From Dromaius novaehollandiae (taxonomy: Eukaryota; Chordata; Aves; Casuariiformes; Dromaiidae): a DNA stretch of 64,000 nt. The notes under the pieces were generated by a model, which was not told the origin of the DNA, made no database searches, and worked only from the letters and a program-made list of their open reading frames with translations. A program made the translations under genes and the position numbers. The DNA is taken from positions 7,507,619 to 7,571,618 of the forward strand of contig NC_088105.1 in NCBI RefSeq assembly GCF_036370855.1. The letters run 5' to 3'. Shown piece by piece: positions 10,301-25,300 of this stretch. Within the stretch, counting starts at the first letter, position 1. Each line of letters begins with the position of its first letter.

Positions 10301-13300
10301 TGCTTTTGTTATCAAATCCTGATGGTTGTCTGTTAGAAGAACCCTCTTAAAAAAAAAAAAAAATGTATGTGCTTTTATACTGAAGAGTGATTTTAAAATC
10401 AAGATATTCATTCCAATGAAACAGGCATAGAAGAATATTAACTAACTCAGACTGAAAGCTGGGGTAAGGCTCATAAATTTTAGTTTAATCCTACCATCAG
10501 CAGTAACTATGTTCCTATGTCTTTCGATTAAATGTTATAGCCATAATGAACTGTACTTATAAGACTACTGAACTGTCATCATTGTAATGTAAATACAAGG
10601 TTAGTTTAATGTCTGCCTAGTTATAACTTATTATTAACATGAGTATATTCATATTTTCAACATTATATATTATAACTATTATTTGCAATAATTAGGGTTG
10701 TTAGAATCCAGTTGCAGATCACTGTATTTATCCTGGAGGAATGTCGCTCCTCCTGTGACGTGTCCTTGGCAAACACGTTAACTTTAGGTAAATTCTCCAA
10801 AGCACTGTGAACGGCTGTGTTTGTTAAATGCATTGAGAAAAGTTTCTATGGCAAGACCTAGCCAGTGGTACCTTTAGTCCTGAACTGAATAGTATTATCA
10901 CAAAAAAACTTCACCAAGTGATGTTTTTTTCTGAAATACTCAATCTGTGAGTTAAGATGGCAAAATCTGGCTTTAAAGGGGCACATTTCAAGAACATGAA
11001 CTCGCTTGTGATATCCCCATCTTTCTGATGTGTAAAACGTCAGTTCTGCTGATGCTTTTGGAAACCCGACGGGAGCCCTGGCGCCGAGGGCTGCGGTGCT
11101 CCCTTCAGCTCCCCAAGCTGCTTCAGCTCTCCGCAGCGGGGAAATAAAACATGCTCAAGAGACACTGTGCTTGTATTCCTGTTTCAGGCTCTAAACTCGC
11201 AATTTTAGAGCTGGCAATCTGTAACCATTGCCACTAGCAATTGCCTCATGTTAAAGACCTGAAATTTTTATCTTCTGATCAACAGAGTTTTTAAAACTTC
11301 TTAGCTTCTTCATGTTTAGCGTAAATCCGTCAATGAACAGCAGAGGTTACTGTTCCTTTTGATTTCAGAAGGAGCTGACTTTTATTTGCAGTACTTGTGA
11401 AAGTAGTTTTCATTGAAAAGCCTCAGAAGAGCTCACAGAACAAAGAAATAGCTAAAATCTTGATTTTTAGAGGTGCCAAATACCTCTGTTTCCTGTTGGT
11501 CTCCGTTTGTGCTCTGAGGCTCTGTACCTCTTTAAAAAAAAAAAAAAGAAAAAGAAATAGAAAAAATCAGAGCAGAGCTTGCCCGTTACCATAAATACCC
11601 TGGTCTCCTCATAAAGGAGGAAGAAATGGCAATACTGTCATTTGTATAACTTCTGACAAACATCCTATTTGTTTACAAATACTCATGACATGAGAGCAAC
11701 CTGCTGTGTCTTGTAAGGTACAGGTAATTTAAAAGCTTGTGCTTATATTGCTGATGTGGCTGTAACGAACCTTCCTAGATCAGGGCTGTCACTGTTTCTA
11801 GCATGCTCCATTCTGAAATCTCTGTTCAAAACCTTTTTGACCCAGATTATCATCATCACCCATGGGAGTTTGACATAAGCAAAGTCCCCAGGATGGGACT
11901 GACTACCGGTGTTGTTTAAAGGAGGGAAAATTTACACAGGTGAGCTACCTTAATCAGAAAAAATACAGAACAAAGGAAGAAAGGCATTTGCTAATACACA
12001 ACAGCCGGTGCAATTAAAACATGAGGGTACAAGGAGGAGGTTTGAAAATATTTGTTCTATGACTTGTTCAGGAAAAGAAAAACATGCAAAACTCACTGAA
12101 TATTCATCACGGTAATATGAAAAAATACAGCACTTCAAACCACAGGCAGTATGAAGCAGTAACCTAAGAATAAGGACTAAAACAAGAGAATTGCATAGAT
12201 ATGGCTGACATTTACCTACACATCTGGCATTTCTTGCCTCATAGCCTTCAGGACAAGTTTCTCTAATGTTCCTTCTAGTCCTGGAGAAAGGTATTCTGCT
12301 GTTTCTATACTCTGAGAAGGAGCTGTAGAGATTTGAGGAGTGCCTGTAATACTGTTGAGGTTGATAGTTGTCTCTCACAGGGGAGAATTGAGCATAGTTA
12401 TAGCTATTGTAATAGGCACCGTAATGGGGCAATCTCTCCAATCCAGCGCAAGATTTCCCATCACCTAATAAATGTTGTCCAGGTGGACAGATACACTTGA
12501 AGCTGCCGGGGGTGTTGGTGCATTGAAATGCACAGGGCTTAGGCACTTGTTCACATTCATTAATGTCTGCTCATGTGACATGATCCAGAGCAACAAACCA
12601 TGTGGAAAGGAGAAAAAAAAAAAAAACAAACAACACATAACTATATGTATATATATACATAGATATCTATCTCAGTCTCTGGAACAAAACTGAGGACATA
12701 AGTGAGATCCTGAAGGCAGTAAAATATGAAGACCCCAAAGCCAAGTAGGCAATTTATTCTGTCTTGTATAGTAACAGTAATATACTTTTATTCTCCCCAT
12801 AAAGACATAACACTGTGCTCACATAGAACAAAAACTCCACAGAAGGGCTGACCTCGAAAATTAGAAGAGAGATGACTATAAAGAGGGGATCTGAGTCTGC
12901 TCTTCTGTTTTTGCAGAAACGGAGCTGTGTGATAGTCTGAATGCTGCAGATTGTGGCTGAGCAATTCCTGCAGGGATCTAAGTTACCGCAAAGATGCACT
13001 CAGGAAAGTAAGTGAACCTGAGGAGCCTAAGTTGTTCATTACTTCTTGAATAATCACAGATTTTTTTCCTTAAGTGCTCCATGGATCAGTGAGGGAAGCT
13101 GTCTGGCTCTTGTTAAAAGGAGGATAAAGAAGTCTCAACACAGAGCGTTCCTGAGAGGGACAGGGTTAGAAATTCTTTCAAACTGCTACTGAGCGAGGCT
13201 TGGAGAGCACCGACGCCATTACTGCACTCGGCGTCGGGGGAAAGAGCAGGTCTAGAGGGCACGTCGCAAGGCTGCACGTTCTAACCTTTGATGTTAGCAG

Positions 13301-16300
13301 CCATTCCAGCTATGAAAGTTTGGAGACCTAGCGGTAAATATTAATTCGCTTTAGAACAATTCAAAACTAGTTATTTCTGTCTGCCTAAGGCATCCTTTCC
13401 CAGTTCAGTTTCCCTTTAAATGGTGCAAAGGACTTGAATCTGCAGAGGGAAACTAGAACCTGGGTTTGCGAGCAGACGTGCCTTGCTTCAGCACCTCTTC
13501 TCTTGTAAGAAGAAAAGGGGAAGAACAGAGGCTCTCTTCATCCTCAGCACCATTAAGCTTCCAAATTGTTCACATTAGATTCAGGCCACAGCCAAGGTTT
13601 GGGTCACTTTTTATCATCCAAAATAACTTGACCAACCCTAGCATCAAATGTTCAGCCTTAAAACCAGAAAAGAGTGGTCAACATGCAAAGTATAAAGGGT
13701 TTAAGGACACAATATGCTGAGGATCCTTAACTCAAAATGTAGTAAATACAAGAGAGAGACTTTGTGATATTGTAGGATCAGGCCTTTCTCCACAGTCTCT
13801 CTGGCACTAGAAAGAATGAAATACGCCATTCTGAAGTATTCACTGAGTTAACTCAGGCCCAACTAAAAATTTGACATATACAGTATTTATTTTCAAACTT
13901 GCTTTCATTCTTTACTAAAAAAAAAAAAACCCCAAAGATGGCTAATTCCAAAACAGGAATGTATTATTTTCAAAATGACCCAAAGTAACTGCTATTAAGA
14001 TACATAACAAAACATCTATAATTGGCATATTTATAAACCTTCTTTTCTATAAGCATCCAATATTTAAAGGTTATTTTAATGGTGACTTAATAAGGGTTTA
14101 ATTATTTCATATTAGTGGAAAACATGTATTTTTATTATTATTATTGTAAAATGCCATTAAGCCAGTGTTAAAGTAATCTGTAACCCTCTGAGACACAGAT
14201 GGATGATATCAATATGTTAAAAGTGATGCTGTTAAGCTATAGTAAAAACATTAAACTGCATTTTTGAACTGCTTAATATTTTATATTTTTAAATGTTTTA
14301 AAATTGTTCAGTATTAAGAATTTAATCTTTTGATTAAATTTAAAATTTTGATTGAAATCCAGAGTACAATAGGGATAATTACTGCAGGAATCAGAACAGC
14401 AGAGCAGTGATGCAATTTGTACAGAACTGCAGTATTTTCTAATTGTTATTTCACAAACACATAACTGAAACATCATATATTATTTAAAACCTCATTTTTG
14501 TTTATAATAATACTATGATATTACACTAGAGAACTTCCTTTTAATGAGGCAAGAACTAACATGACTTTTAGTTTATATTCCTTCATTGTGCACTTACGAT
14601 GAAAAAGTCACTAGATATGTAAAAAGTTACTATATATGTAAAAGAATACTGAAACTCACTATTTCCTTAGCGCGCAACTACTTTCTAATTGCTGGGTTTA
14701 ACATTCTTCACCTGCATAATTCAGACAGTAAGTATGCACACTAAATCTGGTCTTCAGAACAACCCGTCTCTTTTTAACAAGTTAGGGAAAAACAATGTAA
14801 GACTCCTATACAAATAATGAAAGAAAGCAAGTGAAAATTGCAGCAATTTATTTTGTAGAAGCAGCCTCTACTACACAAGCAAAACTGAATGGAACAAGCC
14901 ATTTGCATTATACCATAGCCATGCTTGTGACTGAAAAGTGATCACTGTTAAACCGAAACATCCACTGGACAGTATCCCTTTGATTATACAGCATAAATAT
15001 TAAATAAATACAAGAACAGAGAGAAGTGACTTTGAATCTCCAAAATACCCAAATTTTCAGGCTGTATTTGAAGATTATTATCTGATTTTAAATTCTAGAT
15101 AGCCTTACATGTGTGGTACATAAAAATGCATTATAATGCCTTCCACCTATGCTATGGAATGTTTAAATGTTTAATACATAGAAATACTATAATTTAGTTA
15201 AATGGGCATGCACAGATTTGTGTGGATGTTGTGAGGACAAACAAGCATTTTCTCCCCATTTAACAGACAGGGAATTGTGGCACAAATGACTTACTGTACA
15301 CAGGGTAACAGTGGCACAGGCAAAGCTCAGATCTTCTGTTTCAGCCTGGGGTCCTACTTACACTTCCACTCTTCCATGTGCTCATTGAAAACATTTAAAA
15401 TAAAACTGGATTTTATTAACATATGTGAGCTAACATCTTTGATGCACCTATATTTTAAATATAAATGTTTTAAAGCAGATAAAAATTCAAAGGAGCATAA
15501 AGGTCATACTGAAAGTAAATAGGGAGCTTTCAATAGTCCTTTGTCAGAAGACAGCCTTAGGGTGTCTGCTGGCTTTCTGTGAAAATCTGTGGTCCTAGAC
15601 TTTACTCAGCTTATTGCTGTCAGAAATGTAAATGGTTGTAATATATGTTAAGGAGTCTGGGATTGATTTTATTTCAGTAGAGAGGCAGCTGGCAGAAGCA
15701 ATGCCTTGGTCTACAGCCAAAAAGTTTTGTACTGCAATTTAATCTTAAAAAAAAAAAAGAAATTCCTGGCTTTGATGGTCCAAAATCTTAAGTACTTTAA
15801 AAAGAAGAAAAAAACCCCCTATACTCCAAAGCAACTATTTATCACTTATGAAATCTAATCTTGAAGAAGTCATTATGGCTGAACACTTCTGATATGATAC
15901 ATGATAGCAACTGAAATCAACTTAACATAGTGTGATATGCCAACATTTATAAATCATTCTTCTCAGAGTAGATCAGCTACTATAATTCAAATATCCCACA
16001 TATAGAATGAATCAAAATGATTTTAGTACCATCCTGTATCAGGGGATGTGTTTTACACACTTGTGCTGACATGATACAGTAAATAAACTCTCTTAGGATA
16101 TCAGTGTTAGAGCTATGAGAGCACTTTGCAAAAGCCAGGCGTGCCTGCATGGGGGAAAGGTCTGCATACTTTAATGCAGAAATGTTAGACATAGCACAGG
16201 GGACTAACTCTATGGTCAGTAATCCAGTGACTGTGGGGCCTCCCCCTTGCCTGCTGTGATCCCCCCAAAAGGGGAGGGAGGGTGGAGTGATATACTCGTA

Positions 16301-19300
16301 TCAGCTTCCCCTGCTCTACCTGTGTTGGGAACACCTTCGCAATTTTAGCGGGTCGATAAATGCATCTGTGCCGTTCACTTGCAGAGGTGAGTTCTGGGTG
16401 TACTGTACCTCTTGCAAAGCACTTTGGGTGTTCTCCTTTAGGGAATCAGTATCACTCCCTGCGCTTGACTGGCTTTACATGTGAACCGTGCCATCTAGTC
16501 TTAGTTTATAGCCAGCCACCTTTCGCGGTCCAATCATCTAACAAATCTGAGCTGGTTTTTCTAAATTCAGCCTCTCTCTTGTTGAGTGACATCTTGCCAT
16601 GTAGGGCATTACTGCTCCATCAGTGCCCCAAGCCCCTCAGTCCTCATGCAGTTTGGTTTGGTTTCAAAGTATGGTTGTATAACAACCTCAGCGTGGAGTC
16701 ATTTAGTTTTGTCTGTTAGTTCTGAATAAGATACTTTGGGTAAAGACGGGTAGTTTTGGGCATTCAAAGCAAACTTCTCTGTGTGGCGCACACTTAAGAA
16801 AGGCTAGCATCTTTGCGATGTTACAGCAGAGAGCACAGCCAAAAGCAGCAACAGAGAATACGCAATACTAATGTGATTTGCCAGCTTACCCACACAAGGT
16901 CTTCCAACCGCCTGGGATCGATACCCTCTTGGACAAACGCAACGGTAACTGCCGCGGGTGTTCTCACAAATCTGGTTGTATCGGCACTGATGAGTTCCGT
17001 CCCTGCATTCGTCAATGTCTGCAGGCAATACAGGCAAGAGGAAGTTAGTCAGATTTTTCTTGAAAGTAGTTACAGCTTTAAACTTCCTGAATTGTAATGG
17101 ATGCTGGTAAACCACGCATGCATTTGGCCCTCTAGACAGATCTGGCCTCTGACCATATGCTTTTCTTACCTGGTGGCATGATTAGGCACTACGCTGTAAC
17201 AGTTATCTAAAATAGACTGTGAGCAGATGCACAGGTAAGTCTTACAACTGAATGGCATTTACCCAGACTTCTTCCACTAATTTTTCTAACTTTTGAATTG
17301 AGCTTTCCAGCTCCATCAGCTAATCTCTCCAAAGAGATATAATCCATCTTCTCATCATATCCCATTAAAAAGAAATGAAAATTTGGTAGTATCTACGCAG
17401 TCTTGATTCTGAATCTTGATTCAGAACACCTGAGACAAAAACTCTTTAGAAAGCATTGACACATGGGGCAACATATTCCAGACAGCAAAGAATTTCTAGA
17501 ATTAAGGTGAAAATGCAGAGGATATCCTGGGAAAAACCTTACTGTTTTTTTCTTAAGAGCAATGGAAAACCAGAAGTGTTTTCTTTTTTTCTTCCTCAGA
17601 AAGGGAGACAGCACACAGACAGCACGGCTGGACTTGCCCACACTGCATCTGAGCTGGTGAGGAAGGACTGCCCTGCTGCCACATATATTCTAGGTGAGTA
17701 CAGAAATAAAATCTTTCATTTGCCTTCACATTCGCACCTTTTTCTCTATTGTAACTTCCTCTTTCTGAGGAAGAAGATTTTTTTTCCCTCGAATTCCAGT
17801 TATGAAAAGAAGTCAAACAATATATATGTTCCTATAAATGAAAAAAGACAGTGCTTTAAGCTGTGCAAATCTTAATGACTACACATGGACTATTACCAAG
17901 AAGCTTTTTTTTAAAAATATTGATCATTGCCCTAAAGTTTACGATCATTGTACAATACATAGAGACTTCTACTCACCAATACATGTTCCATTTTCTGCTT
18001 TGGTCATTCCATTTGGACACAGATCGATGCACTTGTAGCCACCACGAGTGTTTTTGCAGAATTGATCAGGCCTGCATACATTCTGCCTGCATTCATTTAT
18101 GTCTTATTTAAGAAAACAAATCAAAGGAAAGCAAGAATGGAAATGAACTTGCATCCTTATGCTCAGTTCCTAATCAGTATACTAATCCAGCTGTAATTAT
18201 ACTGTGCACATGCAATTTGAATGCACGTCATGCACACCTGCCCAATTCCCTCTTCCTTGAGATTTTAAAACCACTTTACAGACAAATTTAAAAATACATA
18301 TTAAGGATATAATCCATAATAGGATTTTCATTCACAGAGGTTTCAAATTACAAATTGCATGTAGGAACAAATAAACATTAACGTATTTCCATTAGAAAGA
18401 GGGAATAAAAATTCCAAATTCATTCCATACCCATGCACTTTCTGCCCTTTAGCTGGTATCCTGGATCACAACCACAGTGGAAACTTCCTACAGTATTGAA
18501 GCAACGCTGATGACAGGAGTTGGACTCTTGACATTCATTAACATCTGTTGAACAATACAAAACCTTAACTATGGCTGTGAACAACCATGTCTTTATTATA
18601 TAACAGTATATTGGTTTATTCAATATTCTAGGCTCTGCTTTGAGCTCTAGTTACTGCACTACTGATGTATATTCAGAAATGTATACTTTTGTCACTCCAT
18701 CATAAAAGAAAATGCACATGGGACACAAAAGCAAGATTTTTAGGTCGTCTCAGGTAAGACTATTAATTTATTTCTAAAGATGCAAAAAGCAAGATTTCAG
18801 GCCGATGTTACCTAATAGCCTGTTCAAAAAAAAAACCCCAAAACAAAACAAAAAACCCCACCCTCTTGCTAGGTTAATACTGGAGACCTTAGTTGGATGC
18901 ATCTTTTAAAAGGTTACTTAAAATGAAAAAAAGTAAAAGAAAAGTAAAAGAAAGTGTAAAAGAAAGCATTGTTGAAAAGCTAACACCAAAAAACCCCAAG
19001 GCCTCACCATACCTTGGCAGCTAAAGCCATCAGCTGTTCTCCGAAAGCCGTTCCCGCACCTAACCACGCAGCGGTAGGAGCCAATGGTGTTTTCACAGTC
19101 CTGGCCAGCATGGCAGGTATGGCCACCTAACACACACTCATCGATGTCTGTAATTAAAAGAAAGCTGTAGCTCTCACCGTATCAAAATGAAACACAGACT
19201 AAGTGGCATTTAAAACGTGAGCAAGTATGAATATTTCCTTTTGAATACATTCAGAAATGAAACAGTAAGAATACCACCAATAAATTATGTTCTTACAGTG

Positions 19301-22300
19301 ACAAAATGGCCCAGACCTAACAAAACATACACCTAATGATTTAAGCAAATAGAGACTTTTGTGAATATAGCACTGAATCTTGTATCCAAGCTGTCCACAG
19401 CAATAATTCTCCTACCCTGACACGTTCTACCATCTGCAGCTATAGTGAGGCCTTTTGGACAGGAGCAGTAGTAAGTTCCTATGGCGTTATGGCAGGCATG
19501 GGAACAAGGATTTCGCACAGCACATTCGTCTTCATCTAGAACAAGGAAATGTTTGGAAAGCCAGTGAGACTTTCGAAGGCTTTACAAGAAACAATATATT
19601 AAAAAAAAAGAAAGAAAACCTTTCTAAGAGATGTATCTAGTAGATATCACAGGGTAAGAGTAGGGCTAGCTATTGAATAGTTTCACAGAAACAGGTCAGC
19701 AGGGTGTTCGCTTCAATGTCAGGTTATTAGTATCTCCTTGCCATCCCCTTATTGCTACAGTTGTGAAGCAATTAGCATGGCATGAGCCTGTCCACAGAGC
19801 AGGAGATAAAAGCATGAAAATGCTGTGACTGAAGTTTAGGTTATAATAATAATAATAATGAAGCAACCACCCCCCTTAAACCTCCTCTGCATTTTACCTG
19901 TAGAAATCTACATTGCTGTAGATTCAAGAGACTAGAATTTGCAAATGGGAGATCTTCTATGTCTAATTAAAGATCTTACTTGTAAGAGCCGTTTCCAAAC
20001 CTACACACATAAGGCCTCACTGGACTTTTGCTCGAGTTACACCTGCAGGAGTTGGTCACTACTGTGTTAATGAACGTTAGACATAATCTTTCCCAGAGAA
20101 TCTGGAAATCTGAAAAATCTGTGTTACAACTCGAAAGATGGATTCCAGTGTTACATTTAGACTTCCTATTTAACCTTGGAAAGATTATTATAAGTAAGTT
20201 TTCCACATTTAAATTTTAGAACTCATGTTGTTTACTAGATCATTTTGCAAGTGGAAAATGTTTTAGCGACCTTATTTACAACGTTTGGATTGCAACTTTT
20301 CCCCCTTTTTGGCAGTGTTGTCTAGAGGAGACTGCTAAAATGCTCACAATCTCCTTTCCACCTCCTTCCCCCGAGCAGAAAAAGTCTGCTTCTCGGGGGC
20401 AGATGCCTCCGCGGCCCAGCGTCATGCTTCCCCCCATGCAGGATGCGTGCGTGCTCCCTCGCTTCGCGGGCTCCGCAGACAGCACAGCTGGACTTGCCCG
20501 CACCACCTCTGAGCTGGTGAGGAAGGACTGCCTTGCTACTACGTATATTCTAGGTGTGTGCAGAAATAAAATCTTCATTTGCCTTCACATCCGCACCTTT
20601 TTCTCTATTGTAACTTCCTCTTTCTGAAGCCTGTACTGCACGCTTTAAAGCTCTGAAGAAAGGTAATCCAGATGCTGGGTATTTGATTACATACATATAT
20701 ACATACACACATACATATATATTTAATTTGTCACGTCATTACCTGAACAGTAAGGCCCAGCTGAGTCCAAACCAAAGCCTGCAGGACACTGATTGCTACG
20801 ATCTCCTGTACAATAAAGGAACCACGTGTTACTTGTAGATGAAAATATGACCATATTATTACTTTAAAAAACCCTTTTACCATTCGGAACTGCAGCCCAG
20901 GTATTTATAAAAGATTCTGTACACCTGGAAACTAAAATATAAACTTTTCAAATCCAGATTTTTATGGCCTTTTTCACTTAGGAATTATAAGTGACAAATA
21001 CACGCTCTTCCCATTTTATTTGATGTTTAGAAAAAAAATTAAGTATTTTTTTTTCCTCTGAGTGACTGCAGTTTGCATCCCAGCCTAATCTGTCCTGAAA
21101 AGTTCCTACATAAAGTTTGCATTATTAAAAAAGGAAAACCCATTCAGTCTCTCTCCAGACAGATGGAAGGGAATAAACCCAAAACAAACCAAGCGTAATG
21201 TCACAGATTTTGGAAACTCGCTGTAGGAGAGCACAAGCGCATACTTATGAACTGTAATGGAAAACTACCCCACAGGAGGAGACTCTGCTCAAAGACCACA
21301 TGTATTTTACTATTCATTTGTACCCTGAAAAATGATTCAACAAAAATGAGATTTTGAAAAAGCAAGCCATTAATTGCTGCAAGAAATACAGGTAAGTTCA
21401 ATAAAGGCTTGCATAGACTTATCCATAGGCATGACTTCATCTGCAGACCTTCTTTTATCAGCACAGACAAGTAGAACGGACAAGATCTTGTTTGGCTTTC
21501 AAATTGCATGGGGAGTTTATAGTCTCACAAGTGGAAAAAACATTTTATTTCATTTAGAAGCATTGCTGTTGAAGAGAAAGACTGAGACAAGCAGTCTTAT
21601 TGCTTCATTTATTTTCCAACCTGAGCTATTTCATTTGAAAAATCTTACAATAGAAATAATGTTTTAAGTCTCGCTGTGTAAAAAAAGCCTAGGTAGTATA
21701 TAAAAAGATAACAGAACATTCTTCTGACCTATTATGACTTCTTTGCAAAGGAAAACCCTCCTACAAAGGTGTTTCCTCTATTTCTTCAAATCACACAGGA
21801 GTTAGTAATGCAGCAACAAGCCACAGTGCAACAGGTCATGGCTATCAGTTGGCCACTTTTGAGTGAGGACTCCTCAGATTTACAGAATGTACAAAAGCAG
21901 ATGTCCAAGCAATCCTGCAGAACTGTGACTTTCATTATGCCTCGCCTTAAAAAAAATCCCATTAAAAAAATCCCCCAAATCCCTGATGCAGCTCAGCATC
22001 ATATTTGCTGTATATGCCAAATAATTCCACAGAAGAACAGTCTGAGAAAGGACTTCGGAGATTTTAGTGCAGAATTTTGCATGTTCTTCCATGTCTGCAG
22101 CCTTGTACTATTTTACTTACATCTATATGGTTTTTGGTGTGTGAGGAAAATACACAAGCCATATTTTTCATAATAGCTATGCCAAAAATAAACCAAGCAA
22201 CACTCTCTCCTGACCCAGAAATGACAATTTCATTTTAGAGAATGAAGGGTACATGCAAGGAAATAGAGAAATGTTTAAGGTTGACTGTCTGAAGCTACTG

Positions 22301-25300
22301 TGACGCTATCAGCACTCTCAGCAAAAGCAGACTGCGATCATCAATGGGAACTGCAAGTGCACAGTAAGGGCAAACTGCAACAGCTTTTACATGTTATTCT
22401 ACGGGTGTGTGAACAAGACGCATTGGTCTCAGTACCTGCAATAAAGTCATCTGACTTCCACAGTGTTTCCTTGTTCAAGGCCATAAGCAGCTTTTGGAAA
22501 CTGGGTAATGAATGCTAGGAAAACAGGACAGTATCCTTCCATTGTTTTATTTTTGTGAAAGACTCAAATATTACCTTTTGCAACGGAAGCATGGATTTTA
22601 AAAGCCACAGTTTCTTCTAGAGGGTTGTACTCTGTTGTAATAGAGGAAGCATGGAGCGTTTCCACCAAGAAAGGCATTTTTCCTCTAGTGTGATCATAGG
22701 TGATAGTATGGTTCCATGTATAGGGAACGCTGACTCCATCTATAGTGAAGAGGCGAGTAGAATGGGCATATAGCTGCCCAGGACCAGTTTGAATATAGTC
22801 TTCTGTGTAATCCTGAAACAGCAAGACTCTGGCATCAGCCTCTAAATACAGCCAATACCACTGTGGTCTTCATATTTTACAGTGTGAGATGTATTCTACA
22901 AAAAGATTTTTCTTCTTAACAGCTAAACAAATTGTATTTCATACCACTTTTTTTTTTTTTTTTTTTAAACTCTGGTTCCTATTTTAACTGTTGAATTCTA
23001 ACAGCGCCTGCTATATTTCTCTTCATAAGAAACAGTCTGGCAGTACTGACAATACTTTCTTTATATTCTAGGTCTGACCACAGTGTGCTAAATAAACAAT
23101 GAATAGAGAAAAACTACGCCACTGAAAAAAGGTATAAACATTGGGGAAGGTACACATCACAGTATATCGATATGTCAAGAACCATAAACACATTTGCTGT
23201 ATTGTATCGTTAATAGTAGGATGCTTATATACTGCTTACCACCAACTAATTACTACCTTTATAAAAAAAACTAAAAAACATCTTTTCATTCACAGTAAAA
23301 CCAATTATCAAGCACCTGATACTCAAACAAAACTTTGATACTACATATTATATTAAGCCAGATGGCTTTCATGGCTTACACGACACCAAGAAGATAGAAA
23401 AATAGTTATTTTGGAACTTCACCATTCTATTGGTAGCACAGGATCAGTGCCAGAAACCATCTCACTATAAACAGTAGAGCATATCTCCTAAAACCAATAG
23501 GTAGAACAATTCGGTAGCGAGATTATAACCTTTTACCACATTGTCATGCAAACCAGACTCTCCAATCATTCCTGAAAAAGGACCTAGAGAAACCTCTGTT
23601 CTTTGAAAAAGCAAGTTCTGTAAAATAATTCAGATGAATTGTGTAATTGGACCGTCTGTCATAACAGACATCTCCACAAGACAAAATTTTGGCACTGTGG
23701 CTGGAAAAGGAGCATATCGGTCACAGCACCATAACAACACGTCTGGTAAGAATACATAAAATTCCCTGTGATGTAACCTGATTCAGAATACGTTAAGCCC
23801 CCATCTTCCCCACTATATCAGCACACAGGAATGTTTCTCTGCTGGACTACAAATAATTGTAGCTGTAAACAAATCATCAGTATTAGTCAAAAACTTTTGC
23901 AAGGTGCTATGGCATAAAGAGCTGGTGTCGTCCTCAGAAAAGTCAAAAAACCAAACTGGTTTTAAGATGCAGCTTCATAACTCTCTTAAAGGCAACACTT
24001 GACGTGCCTGTCTGTGAAAACTAACCCAAGAAACACTTCCAGCTTCTAAAATCTTGTGCCTAATAACTACATTCCCGATGACATCTCTTAGTGTCTTAAG
24101 CAAGACACAAAGTAACGCACATGTAGCAAAACAGCTTTCAGGACTTGTGTCTGCTGTGTTAATACAGATTAGAGAAGAAGTCTGCTTAAATGCAAGTAGA
24201 GTGTGGTCTCTAGAAGCAGCTTTACCTTCACGTTAACATCAGCTAATGACTGGAGCTGCAGAACATGGCCACTCACGACAACATCCAGCAGTAAGGCTCC
24301 ATCTGAATCCAAGCCTCGGGCAATATGAGTCATCCGCAGAATTTCTCCTACGATTTTTAAGAGCGCGTTGATTTATAAAACACCCTGACTAGAGACTTGT
24401 GTTAACCATCCAGCATCTGAATTGGATCCATTAACCAGTTATTTTATGCTAATATTTTTATAAGCCATGCCATGCCTATAATATAAACATTACATATTTC
24501 TAATTAAAGCTCTGAGAGCTGTAGTTAAGCTCCAGAATACCCTAGTTATTCTGGAAAATACTGGCATAAGCACAAGACTCAAAATTCAGCAACAGTTATG
24601 TGGTATTTTTTAATAAATGCACTCTTTCCCAAGCTTATCAGATACAAAAAGAGATGGGATATCACAGGTAACTAACCAGTTGCAAATTCCACTTGAGTTT
24701 CTCTTTTGAAGACTGCATCAGTGAGAGTAAACCCATTTACTGCTTCTCCAATTTCTTTTGCAGTTGTCCAGTAAACTGGGCTCAGAATGGAAACAAGCTT
24801 TCTCATTGCTGCACCTGAAAGAAATGCAACATAACATTTGGCTTTTTTTTTTCCCCTAAGTGCGTGACCCATGTCAGTGGGAGTTGAATATGCAGACAAA
24901 TATTTAAACTAGTATTACCCTTAAAATATAAACCAGGATAAGTACTGGCATATTCAGAAGAATGATTCTATAAATACTAATATATTAGAAGTAAATATTG
25001 AAGATTCCCTTTTCCTCTCTCTGTCTACAGAGAGTTTAGATCAGTTTCTTCAGTGACACTTAATGAAACGATGAAAACTGACACTGCACAAAAGTCAACC
25101 TGGCTCAAGGAAAAAAAAGTAACCTACCAAGGCTCCGAGGGACATTGGTAATCTCTGCTTGTATTAGTCTAGCTTCAGAGTCAGGGCTGTCTGTTACTGT
25201 GGCATTCAGGAAAGCAACTCCAAATTCAATATCGTTAATGTTTCCAATGACGCTCCCTTTGGCACGTGGGGGCCCACCTGTGCAGGGGAGGGAAGGGAGG

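Noticed and set aside
12754..12999. 81-codon minus-strand open frame next to the EGF6 exon
   Set aside because: Cys content suggested an EGF-like exon, but there is no DxDEC start, cysteine spacing or usable splice pair; EGF5 joins EGF6 directly.
17456..17875. 139-codon plus-strand open frame
   Set aside because: Overlaps repeat copy A and intron sequence; the part shared with 20340-20627 reflects the DNA repeat, not a conserved protein, since the frames share no wider similarity.
21769..22173. 134-codon plus-strand open frame
   Set aside because: No family resemblance, repetitive Gln/Lys content, no splice or promoter context; it sits in an HMCN1 intron and looks like a chance frame.
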